A stretch of 64,000 nt of DNA from Dolichospermum flos-aquae CCAP 1403/13F. Lineage in GTDB: Bacteria; Cyanobacteriota; Cyanobacteriia; Cyanobacteriales; Nostocaceae. The stretch covers positions 1,842,501-1,906,500 of the forward strand of contig NZ_CP051206.1 in NCBI RefSeq assembly GCF_012516395.1. Reading direction: 5' to 3'. A model generated the notes under the pieces. The model was given only the letters and a program-made list of their open reading frames with translations. It searched no databases and was not told the DNA's origin. A program made the translations under genes and the position numbers. Below, piece by piece: positions 7,538 to 15,677 of this stretch (within the stretch, counting starts at the first letter, position 1; the number at the start of each line of letters is the position of its first letter).

Positions 7538-8983
7538 ATGGAAATTCAAACGCCAGATTGGGTTAAACACGCGGTTTTCTATCAAATCTTTCCTGATAGA
7601 TTTGCCAGAAGTCAACGTTCCCGTGACAGTTTCTTAAATAATAGCAATTTGGAAGCCTGGGATGCACCACCTACTCTCCAAGGTTACAAAGGTGGTGATT
7701 TATGGGGGGTGCTGGAAGAATTAGACTATATCCAAAGTTTAGGGGTGAATGCAATTTACTTTACACCCATTTTTCAATCTGCTAGTAATCATCGTTATCA
7801 TACCCATGATTATTACCAAGTTGATCCCATGTTGGGGGGTAATCAGGCTTTGCGAGCATTAATAGGTGCTGCCCACGCCCGCAATATGAAAATAGTTCTT
7901 GATGGCGTATTTAATCATTCTAGTCGAGGCTTTTTCTTTTTCCATGATGTGTTAGAAAATGGTTCTAATTCTCCTTGGGTAAATTGGTTTAAAATTCAAG
8001 ATTGGCCGCTTGCCCCTTATGATGGTAGTTTACCCGCTAATTATGATGCTTGGGCGGGGATTCGCTCTTTACCAACCTTTAATCATGATCATCCAGATGT
8101 GAAAGAGTATATCATGAAAATTGCCGAATATTGGTTAGAATTTGGCATTGATGGTTGGCGGTTAGATGTTCCTTATGAAATTAAAACTCCTGGTTTTTGG
8201 CAGGAATTTCGCCAACGAGTTAAAGGTATTAACTCAGAGGCTTATATTGTTGGTGAGGTCTGGTCAGATGCCCGTGAATGGCTCGATGGTACGCAATTTG
8301 ATGGGGTATTGAATTATTTATTTAATGAGGCAGTGCTGGCGTTTGCAGTAGGCGATAAAGTAGTATTAGACTTAGTTATATCTCAAGGTTATTCTCCCTA
8401 TCCTGCCCTAGATGCGACTGAATATGCAGCCAAAATTCACAGTCTTTTAGAACTGTATCCTTGGGAAATTCAACTAACACAATTAAACCTTCTCAGTAGC
8501 CATGATACAGCCAGATTAATGAGTATTGCTGACAGTGATCAAGCAAGTGTAGAATTGTGTAATTTGTTATTATTCACTTTTCCCGGTGCGCCTAGTATTT
8601 ACTATGGTGATGAAGTTGGTTTACCTGGTGCAATAGATCCCGATTGTCGGCGGGTTTTCCCTCCTGAATCTGACTGGAATCCCAAAATTTTAAATACTCA
8701 TAAACAATTAATTGCTATTCGACAAAATTATCCGGCTTTGCGAATTGGTAAATACCAAGTTCTCTATGCAAAAGAAACAGTTTATGTATTTGCGCGAATT
8801 TTAGAAAGTGAAGAATTAATTATTGCTGTGAATGTAGGAACTGAAACTATTACAGTCAACCTAGATTGTAGTAGTTTACAAAGTCAACCAAATCAAGTTT
8901 TATTTGGGAATGGGGAAATTATCTGGAAAGAGGAAAATGTTTGTTTAATTATTCCTCCCCGTAGTGGTTTGATTTGGGGATAA
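7538..8983 (+). CDS. GH13 alpha-amylase family glycoside hydrolase (cyclomaltodextrinase/neopullulanase-like)
   Basis: A 481-residue TIM-barrel glycosidase acting on alpha-glucans such as maltodextrins. The start at 7538 (MEIQTPDWVKHAVFYQIFPDRF) matches the usual N-terminus of this group; an upstream in-frame ATG adds 18 unlikely residues. Conserved region I is DGVFNHSSRGF. The nucleophile Asp lies in GWRLDVPYE (about residue 208), the acid/base Glu in IVGEVWSDA (about 239) and the transition-state Asp in LSSHDTAR (about 323). There is no signal peptide, so it is cytoplasmic, consistent with glycogen turnover. No N-terminal CBM34 domain is present, which separates it from classical neopullulanases. 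The exact substrate cannot be read from sequence. Confidence 0.9.
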   Translation: MEIQTPDWVKHAVFYQIFPDRFARSQRSRDSFLNNSNLEAWDAPPTLQGYKGGDLWGVLEELDYIQSLGVNAIYFTPIFQSASNHRYHTHDYYQVDPMLGGNQALRALIGAAHARNMKIVLDGVFNHSSRGFFFFHDVLENGSNSPWVNWFKIQDWPLAPYDGSLPANYDAWAGIRSLPTFNHDHPDVKEYIMKIAEYWLEFGIDGWRLDVPYEIKTPGFWQEFRQRVKGINSEAYIVGEVWSDAREWLDGTQFDGVLNYLFNEAVLAFAVGDKVVLDLVISQGYSPYPALDATEYAAKIHSLLELYPWEIQLTQLNLLSSHDTARLMSIADSDQASVELCNLLLFTFPGAPSIYYGDEVGLPGAIDPDCRRVFPPESDWNPKILNTHKQLIAIRQNYPALRIGKYQVLYAKETVYVFARILESEELIIAVNVGTETITVNLDCSSLQSQPNQVLFGNGEIIWKEENVCLIIPPRSGLIWG

Positions 8984-9091
8984 ATGTTAAAATGTCAGTT
9001 GGGAATGGTGAGTGATATTTTTTTTGCTGGTGGTGGGTATTCTATATTGTAGGAGTGATGCTGCAATTTGGATAACAGCAATTTTTGATAC

Positions 9092-9481
9092 ATGGCTACT
9101 TCAGGAGATGATTATTTAGTTCAGCGCGGTAAGCAGATTGAGCGAAAGAAAAGAATTGTTACATATATTGGAATGGTTTCATTTGGTGGTTCAATGTTGT
9201 TTGGAGGGGTTAATACCATCAAACAGGCTTGGGAAAAACCAAAGCAAGCAGTAGTTCAATCGGCTGAAACTGAGTTGCAAAAACAGATTAAGGGGTATGA
9301 GTTAGTTTTGCAGCGTGAACCAAATAATCAAACTGCACTTGAGAAGTTGTCTATGATTCGATTGCGAATGGGGGATAATAAAAGTGCGATCGCTTTGATG
9401 GAAAGGTTGGTAAAATTACATCCAGATAGACAGGATTATCAAACTGTTTTAGCGAATACAAAGAAGACAATAGGAAAATAA
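9092..9481 (+). CDS. Small membrane-anchored TPR protein
   Basis: A 129-residue protein. Residues about 20-42 (KRIVTYIGMVSFGGSMLFGG) form one probable transmembrane segment after a basic stretch ERKKR, so the rest likely faces outward or into the periplasm. Residues about 60-125 hold two TPR-like helical pairs (YELVLQREPNNQTALEKLSMIRLRMGDNKSAIALMERLVKLHPDRQDY). Such TPRs bind partner proteins. It stands between a GH13 gene and a Uma2 gene with separate spacing and no operon link. No specific function is recognised. Confidence 0.7.
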   Translation: MATSGDDYLVQRGKQIERKKRIVTYIGMVSFGGSMLFGGVNTIKQAWEKPKQAVVQSAETELQKQIKGYELVLQREPNNQTALEKLSMIRLRMGDNKSAIALMERLVKLHPDRQDYQTVLANTKKTIGK

Positions 9482-9577
9482 AAATCATATCAGAATTGTT
9501 TATAATATAGTTTGATCGATATAAAACTATATCCCATCTTAGCTAACACCAAACATATTCTTCCAAAATGGAAAATT

Positions 9578-10336
9578 ATGGACACCCTGAAACTTGCTCC
9601 TTCAACACAGTTACCAGATCATACTCAATTACCCTGTGAAGATGGAAATTTCGTGAAAAATTTTCAAGAACATCCTCAAAGTATTCTGTTAACAGAATCT
9701 ATCTGGTCAAAATTACAAGCAATTCATCCAGATAAGCAATTTTGCATAGGACAAGATAGCGGTATTTATTGGCGGATTACAGAACCACCAGAACGAGGTG
9801 CAGAAGCGCCAGATTGGTTTTATGTTCCTGATGTGCCACCGGCTCTAAATGGTCAAATGCGCCGTTCTTATGTGATGTGGCAAGAATTAGTTGCTCCCCT
9901 AATTGTCATTGAATTTGTATCAGGTAATGGTAGAGAAGAAAGGGACGAAACTCCATATCAAGGAAAATTTTGGGTTTATGAAAAAGCGATTAGAGTACCT
10001 TTTTACGGTATTTATGAAGAAAAGAAATCATCATTAGAATTATATCATTTAATCGAAGGACAATATCACCTGATGCCACCTAATGCAAGGGGTCATTATG
10101 TGATTGAAAAAATGGGTGTTGAATTAGGAATTTGGCAAGGAACATATAAAAATGTCGAGTTACCTTGGTTAAGGTGGTGGGATTTAGCAGGAAATTTCTT
10201 ATTAACAGGAGAAGAACAAGCTGAACAAGAAAAACAACGGGCGGAACAGGAAAAACAACGGGCAGAACAGGAAAAACAACGGGCTGATAAATTAGCAGCG
10301 AAATTGCGAGAATTAGGCGTTGAATTTGATGATTGA
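9578..10336 (+). CDS. Uma2 family (DUF820) putative endonuclease
   Basis: A 252-residue protein counted from the ATG at 9578 (MDTLKLAPSTQ); a TTG start further up is less likely. The core has the PD-(D/E)XK-like pattern of Uma2: WFYVPDVPPAL, then PLIVIEFVSGNG, then a GKFWVYEKAI segment with the lysine. The C-terminus holds three near-identical units AEQEKQR (about residues 213-235) forming a charged helix, then KLAAKLRELGVEFDD, the usual cyanobacterial Uma2 tail. These proteins are abundant in cyanobacteria. Their biological role is not established. Neighbours do not suggest an operon. Confidence 0.85.
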   Translation: MDTLKLAPSTQLPDHTQLPCEDGNFVKNFQEHPQSILLTESIWSKLQAIHPDKQFCIGQDSGIYWRITEPPERGAEAPDWFYVPDVPPALNGQMRRSYVMWQELVAPLIVIEFVSGNGREERDETPYQGKFWVYEKAIRVPFYGIYEEKKSSLELYHLIEGQYHLMPPNARGHYVIEKMGVELGIWQGTYKNVELPWLRWWDLAGNFLLTGEEQAEQEKQRAEQEKQRAEQEKQRADKLAAKLRELGVEFDD

Positions 10337-10368
10337 GTAATCTTGATATGATGTAAAACCTCTATCCC

Positions 10369-10486
10369 GCAAGGAACTCAAGTTCCTTGCTAATAGCGAA
10401 AGTCATCTAAAGATGACTAAATATTAGGAAAGTTTATTAGTCCGTTTTAACGGACTTGAACTATGAGACTGGGAATTAATTCCCAG
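10369..10486. repeat. Array of four different short palindromes
   Basis: The palindromes are at 10369-10390 (arms GCAAGGAACT), 10401-10418 (arms AGTCATCT), 10439-10456 (arms AGTCCGTT) and 10469-10486 (CTGGGAATT with AATTCCCAG). Every arm pair is perfect, with a loop of two bases or none. Their spacing is regular, about 10-20 nt. As RNA it would fold into a string of four hairpins. Confidence 0.85.
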
Positions 10487-10567
10487 GCGGGTTATGGGTT
10501 TTACGTTAAGTTGACACCAATGAGCATTGTTGAACCCAGGTTGTTAAAAATATGGAGATATGTTTAT

Positions 10568-10653
10568 ACAGCACTTCCCGGTGTTATGAGGTACATATCT
10601 AGCGGGCAAGATGCCCGCACTACAAGAGTTTCATGATTCAACTTTGTACCTCA
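10568..10653 (+). repeat. Inverted-repeat arm bracketing the glycan island (left)
   Basis: An 86-nt segment beginning ACAGCACTTCCCG and ending TTTGTACCTCA. A reverse-complement copy lies at 15373-15481, 109 nt long because it carries an extra 23-nt unit. It is internally palindromic (GCGGGCAAG against ATGCCCGC). Confidence 0.85.
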
Positions 10654-10962
10654 TAAGAATAATTGTATCATAAAATATGAATAAATTATAGCAGGAGTCA
10701 AGGGATTGATACTGACATTTTCATGTCAATTGTAAAGATCTGTGAAAATTAACATTAGTATATCCAGAAAGTGATAGATTTTTGGAAATTGTGGGTACTC
10801 TCTATATATAGGTAGGGGTAATTGAGGGGGTTAAGGAGTGAAGTAAGCGATCGCCGTTATGGAGAAACTGGTAAAATTAAATAAGTAGGATTTAAGACTA
10901 TGTTACCGAATGTAAAGGAAACAATCACAGAAAAAGCAAATTAATAAAAAAGTATTGACATT

Positions 10963-12615
10963 ATGAATAATGCTAACTTGTTGGTAAATGTGGATTTAGG
11001 ATGTGGAACTCATAAAGCTGAAGGTTTTATAGGTGTAGATTTAGTTCCTGCTGATGGTGTAGATGTTATTGCTAATTTGAATGGTCATTTTCCATTTCCA
11101 GATAATAGTGTTGATTTTATCAAAGCACATGATATTATTGGGCATCTGCCTGATAGAATCCACACAATGAATGAAATCTGGAGAATATTAAAGCCAGATG
11201 GAATAGTTGACATTAGCGTACCATCAACTGATGGCAGAGGGGCATTTCAAGATCCTACCCATGTCAGTTTTTGGAATATTAATTCCTTTATGTATTATTG
11301 CCAAGAATTTCCTCCTTATTTAGCACTTTGTCAAAGTCATTATGGTTTTAAAGGGGAATTCAGTATTGTTAGCATTGATGAGAAAAATTCGGGAAATCAA
11401 GTTATTCAAGTTCATGCTGTATTAAAAGCTATAAAATCAGAAGAAAATAACTATCAACTGAATTTAAAAAATATTAATTTTGTCATCTTCCCAGATTGGA
11501 GTCAATCTATAGAAGTAATATTTGCACAATTACTAAATGTATGTCAGTCCATTATTGATCACCCTAATAATAGTGATATTGCCTTACTTATTGATATCCA
11601 AAATACCAATTTAGAAGATGCGAACTTCTTATTAGCAGATGTTTTACTTAATCTTTGTTATCAAGGAAATATAGAAACTGATGACGATAAATTACCACAA
11701 TTTAATTTATTCAAAACAAATTCACGAGAAGAATATAAAGGCTTATTGCCAATTTTACACTCTAGAATTATTTTAGAAAGTGAAAACAAAGAATTTATTA
11801 ATCAAATAGGATTAGAATTACCTTGTTGGACTTTAGAAGAATTGAATAATAAAACTATTGAGATAAACAGAAATAAAATCTCAATATTGCAGCAAGTCGA
11901 AAATATTACTAATTTACTTGATCACAATATCATCATTAGGCCAAATTCAGGTAATGATAATCCCCTTTGGCAATACTTTTGTCAAAATCAAGGGAGATTA
12001 ATCCACAAATGGCATCACTATTTTGATATTTACCACAATCATTTTTCTCGTTTTAGAAAATCACCTGTAAAAATCTTGGAAATTGGTGTATTTCACGGTG
12101 GTTCATTACAGATGTGGAAAAATTATTTTGGTGAAGCGGCACATATTTACGGAATTGATATTGACCCAAGATGTCAAGAATTAGAGGAAGATCGCATTAA
12201 AATTTTTATTGGTAGTCAGACAGATAGAGATTTTCTGCAATATGTAAGAAATACAATAGGAACAGTTGATATTATTATTGACGATGGTGGTCATACAATG
12301 GAACAACAAATATGTTCGTTTGAAGAATTATACCCGGCAGTTCAAGAAAGAGGAATATATTTAGTTGAAGATTTACATACAAGCTACTGGTCAGGATATG
12401 GTGGTGGCTATAAAAAAGAAGGTACTTTCATTGAGTATGCCAAAAATTTCATTGATCAACTTAATGCTTGGCATTCACAAGATCAGGAACTAACACCATC
12501 TCATTTAACAAAAACTTGTACTGGACTTCATTTCTATGATAGTGTGTTAGTAATTGAAAAGTATCCAAATCATTACAAACCAAAGACATCAATGACCGGC
12601 AAATTCTCCTTTTAA
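10963..12615 (+). CDS. Two-methyltransferase fusion protein of a glycan cluster
   Basis: A 550-residue protein with three parts. Residues 1-150 are a class I SAM methyltransferase with motif I VDLGCGTHKAEGFIGVDL and the Methyltransf_11-like HDIIGHLPDRIHTMNEIWRILKPDG. Residues about 168-310 are a non-catalytic module starting INFVIFPDWSQ. Residues about 366-530 are a second methyltransferase of the CmcI/macrocin O-methyltransferase type (ILEIGVFHGGSLQMW, YGIDIDPRC, IIIDDGGHTMEQQ, YLVEDLHTSYW). It probably methylates sugars of a surface polysaccharide or glycoprotein. The middle module recurs at the C-terminus of the next gene product, 48 bases downstream, suggesting a shared docking domain. 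Substrates are unknown. Confidence 0.8.
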   Translation: MNNANLLVNVDLGCGTHKAEGFIGVDLVPADGVDVIANLNGHFPFPDNSVDFIKAHDIIGHLPDRIHTMNEIWRILKPDGIVDISVPSTDGRGAFQDPTHVSFWNINSFMYYCQEFPPYLALCQSHYGFKGEFSIVSIDEKNSGNQVIQVHAVLKAIKSEENNYQLNLKNINFVIFPDWSQSIEVIFAQLLNVCQSIIDHPNNSDIALLIDIQNTNLEDANFLLADVLLNLCYQGNIETDDDKLPQFNLFKTNSREEYKGLLPILHSRIILESENKEFINQIGLELPCWTLEELNNKTIEINRNKISILQQVENITNLLDHNIIIRPNSGNDNPLWQYFCQNQGRLIHKWHHYFDIYHNHFSRFRKSPVKILEIGVFHGGSLQMWKNYFGEAAHIYGIDIDPRCQELEEDRIKIFIGSQTDRDFLQYVRNTIGTVDIIIDDGGHTMEQQICSFEELYPAVQERGIYLVEDLHTSYWSGYGGGYKKEGTFIEYAKNFIDQLNAWHSQDQELTPSHLTKTCTGLHFYDSVLVIEKYPNHYKPKTSMTGKFSF

Positions 12616-12663
12616 TGTGAGTATTGTAAATATTGAGATTACGTTTTTCAAAAGCAAAATTTT

Positions 12664-14748
12664 ATGAGTACCTGGCAATTAAGAACCCCCGTCGTCCTAA
12701 TTATTTTCAATCGTACTGATACGACTCAAAGGGTATTTGACGCTATTCGTGAAGTAAAACCACTAAAATTATTGGTTATTTCTGATGCTCCAAGAATTAA
12801 TAGGGAAGGTGAAGCCGAACAATGTGAAGCTACTAGGGCGATTATTAATCAAGTTGATTGGGAATGTGAGGTATTAACTAATCATTCAAATATCAATTTA
12901 GGTCCTCGAAAACGAATTAGTAGTGGGTTAGATTGGGTTTTTGAGCAGGTAGAAGAGGCGATAGTGCTGGAGCATGACTGTTTACCTGGTGCTACTTTTT
13001 TCCGTTACTGTGAAGAATTATTAGAAAAATATCGTGATGATGAGCGGATTATGATTATTTCTGGTAATAATTTACAATTTGGTAGGAAAAGAAACCAATA
13101 TAGTTATTATTTTTCTCGTTATATTCATATTTGGGGGTGGGCAACTTGGCGACGAGCTTGGGAGAAATATGATGTCTCAATTCCAAAATGGAATGAGCTA
13201 AAAGATAGTTCGTGGCTTAGTGATTTGCTGGATAACCAACAGGCAGTTATGTATTGGTCGGGAATATTTGATGCTATAATATCCGGTTATGATACATGGG
13301 ATTATAGTTTAGTTTTTAGCTTGTGGATAAATGAGGGTTTATCTATCTCACCACAAGTTAATTTAGTGTCAAATATCGGTTTTGGAGAAAATGCTGAAAA
13401 CTGTAAAAATATTTCTAGCATCTTAGCCAATATGTTGGTGGAAGAATTGGAGTTTCCTCTTCAACATCCTGCTGTTATTTCTAGACATGAGGAAGCTGAT
13501 GATTTCACAGAAAACCACTTTTTTAGTGCGTCAGAATGGATTCTTAATATCACAGTATTGAATAATGCTATTCATTTACTGGATAAAAATACAAATAAAA
13601 TCAATCTGCAAAATACAACTTTAGTCACCATATCTTCTGTAGACATAGAACTTACGTTACTAAGTTTAGTAATTTCCAATTTAAACGCAAACTTTAATAG
13701 AGTATTATTCTTTACATCTGAGGAAATTGATCAAAGTTATTTGGAACTTTTCCCCCAATTAGAAATTATTAAAATTCATCCTATCAAGAATTTAGTTGAA
13801 TATAGCAGATTTATAATCAAAGAGCTTAATTCATTTATAGAGACTGAATTTTGCCTAGTTACACAAGGAGATGGTTTTATTATCAATCCTCAGTTGTGGT
13901 CAGAGGAATTTTTAAATTATGATTATGTTGCTGCACCTTGGCGGAAACAATCTCATTTAGTTAACTCCCAAGGTCAGACAGTAGAAATACTTGACTTAAA
14001 TAAAAATAGAGTGGGTAATGGTGGTTTTTCTTTAAGAAGTAAAAAGCTACTAGAATTATGTTCAGAATTGGATTTTGATAATATACAAACATCTTCATTA
14101 TCAGAAGATTTGATTATCTGCCATTATTTTTATGACTGGTTTACAGGGAAAAGTATTAAATTTGCACCTTTAGAAGTTGCTATTAAATTTAGTTTTGAAC
14201 AACCCATAGAAGAACTTGAAAACTTTTCTTGGCAAAACACCTTTGGATTCCATGGAAAACCTCATGTTATCTCTGTCCTAAATAAATTATCTCAAGATTT
14301 GAATTTAGACTTTTCTTCAGATAATTATCAAAACAGCGATTTTATCAATGAGTTAAAATTAAGAGATATTAATTTAATCATATTTCCTGATTGGACACAA
14401 GCAGAAGATGAACTTGGTTTTGAGTTACAAGAGGTAATTCAAACATTAGCAAATCACCCTGAAAATCAAAAAATTACCCTGATTATTTACACAGGTAATA
14501 TTGCTATTGAAGATGCAGAAATGTTTTTATCTAGTGTAGCCATGAATCTGTTAATGGAGGATTTAGACATTAGCGATACTATAGAGATTTCCTTGATTGA
14601 TAAATTAGGAAATATGCAATGGCAATCTTTGTTACCCCGTATTTATGGTAGAGTGATCTTGAGTAATGAAGCTAAAATAAATTTAGCACAAATACCAGTT
14701 AGTAACTTAGAAAGTTATCCATTGGATAGTTTGATAAGTCAATTTTAA
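12664..14748 (+). CDS. Multidomain glycosyltransferase (GT2-like plus DUF5672-like)
   Basis: A 694-residue protein. Residues about 8-280 are a GT-A type transferase (VVLIIFNRTDTTQRVF, LLVISDAPR, acidic motif VLEHDCLPG, WGWATWRRAWEKYD), similar to HlpA-like sugar transferases. Residues about 319-540 look like DUF5672 (CLVTQGDGFIINPQLW, DYVAAPW, GNGGFSLRSKKLL), another probable glycosyltransferase. Residues about 569-694 are the INLIIFPDWTQ module shared with the upstream methyltransferase fusion. It likely builds part of an extracellular glycan. It lies 48 bases after the preceding gene in the same direction and probably shares its transcript. No membrane segments are seen. Confidence 0.8.
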   Translation: MSTWQLRTPVVLIIFNRTDTTQRVFDAIREVKPLKLLVISDAPRINREGEAEQCEATRAIINQVDWECEVLTNHSNINLGPRKRISSGLDWVFEQVEEAIVLEHDCLPGATFFRYCEELLEKYRDDERIMIISGNNLQFGRKRNQYSYYFSRYIHIWGWATWRRAWEKYDVSIPKWNELKDSSWLSDLLDNQQAVMYWSGIFDAIISGYDTWDYSLVFSLWINEGLSISPQVNLVSNIGFGENAENCKNISSILANMLVEELEFPLQHPAVISRHEEADDFTENHFFSASEWILNITVLNNAIHLLDKNTNKINLQNTTLVTISSVDIELTLLSLVISNLNANFNRVLFFTSEEIDQSYLELFPQLEIIKIHPIKNLVEYSRFIIKELNSFIETEFCLVTQGDGFIINPQLWSEEFLNYDYVAAPWRKQSHLVNSQGQTVEILDLNKNRVGNGGFSLRSKKLLELCSELDFDNIQTSSLSEDLIICHYFYDWFTGKSIKFAPLEVAIKFSFEQPIEELENFSWQNTFGFHGKPHVISVLNKLSQDLNLDFSSDNYQNSDFINELKLRDINLIIFPDWTQAEDELGFELQEVIQTLANHPENQKITLIIYTGNIAIEDAEMFLSSVAMNLLMEDLDISDTIEISLIDKLGNMQWQSLLPRIYGRVILSNEAKINLAQIPVSNLESYPLDSLISQF

Positions 14749-14856
14749 GAGTCTTAGAAATGTAGGTTGGGTTAAGCAATAGTGCAACTTTTGATTCTTT
14801 TTGATAGCTGAAGTCCTTGTATTTCACTCAACCAAGAACCGCTGTATCAAATCCAG

Positions 14857-15318
14857 TTACTTTTGAAGATACCAATTATCATCTAATAATTGTTCTAAAG
14901 AATAGGGACAATTATCAGGGAATAGATTTGATGCTAATCCTGTTTTTTGAACAACAACTTTCAAAGCAACATTGTAAATATGATCTAATTCTTGAACTAA
15001 CTTATTTTTTAATGTAGTAGTTAAGCTATTGTTTAAATCATCTCTAAAAGCGATTATTTCTCCCTGCCAATGCCGATGGTTTCGATCATATTCGTCTTGC
15101 CAATATTCTAATAGTAAAATATGAATTATAATTTGTCTTAATAGACTTCTAACTTTGTTTAAATCATTTCTTCCCAAACTTTCTAACTCCTCAATTAAAT
15201 TTTCTAAGTCTAAGTTTTCTAATTTTTTTGCTTTTAGAAGCTTAATAGTTTCTTCCAACCAGAGATAATCGTCAATTTCATACAGTCTTTGTAGTTGATT
15301 TGGTGTTTTATTTAACAT
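14857..15318 (-). CDS. DUF29 domain-containing protein
   Basis: A 153-residue protein from the ATG at 15318, which follows AGGA eight bases upstream; an in-frame ATG at 15351 lacks such a site. The sequence has the DUF29 pattern: LYEIDDYLWLEETIKLLKAKKLENLDLENLIEELESLGR, then a helical stretch IIIHILLLEYW, then LEQLLDDNWYL at the end. DUF29 proteins are common in cyanobacteria, often near mobile DNA, and have no assigned function. The gene is convergent with the glycosyltransferase operon and lies inside the large inverted repeat. Confidence 0.85.
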   Translation of the reverse strand: MLNKTPNQLQRLYEIDDYLWLEETIKLLKAKKLENLDLENLIEELESLGRNDLNKVRSLLRQIIIHILLLEYWQDEYDRNHRHWQGEIIAFRDDLNNSLTTTLKNKLVQELDHIYNVALKVVVQKTGLASNLFPDNCPYSLEQLLDDNWYLQK

Positions 15319-15372
15319 AATCACAATCCTTTTTTTGTTAGGATGGGTCATTTATAGCGTTTTCCGCTTTGA

Positions 15373-15481
15373 TGAGGTACAAAGTTGAATCATGAAACTC
15401 TTGTGGTGCGGGCATACTTCAACAAGCTCAGTACAAGTCTTGCCCGCTAGATATGTACATCATAACATCGGGAAGTGCTGT
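15373..15481 (-). repeat. Inverted-repeat arm bracketing the glycan island (right)
   Basis: The reverse complement of 10568-10653, with a few substitutions and a precise 23-nt insertion at 15416-15438. Together the two arms enclose the methyltransferase, glycosyltransferase and DUF29 genes. Confidence 0.85.
15416..15438. repeat. 23-nt nested unit (copy in inverted repeat)
   Basis: It separates the GGCAT and CTTGCCCGC halves that are continuous in the left arm. Read on the minus strand it starts ACTTGTACTGAGC and ends TTGTTGAAGT. Related 23-nt units are at 38127-38172 (two in tandem) and 57505-57527. Confidence 0.8.
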
Positions 15482-15677
15482 AATTAAAAAATATGGCGTT
15501 GCTGAATTGAGGTATGAAATTCCCAAATTGAACCTTTAAAACTCAAACCTCAGTGCGTCTTTGCGCCTTTTCATGAGACTAAAATTCATACCCTTAATCA
15601 GCAACGCCGATTCTTGCATTATTCATTATATCAAAGTTACCATAAATGTTGGGTTTCCTTGCGTCAACCCAACCTAC

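Larger units (their letters stand above)
10337..10962. other. Intergenic region made mostly of repeats
   Basis: About 625 bases without a gene. It holds four consecutive palindromes (10369-10486) and one arm of a large inverted repeat (10568-10653). The rest is AT-rich. A HIP1-like AGCGATCGCC lies near 10848. Confidence 0.7.
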
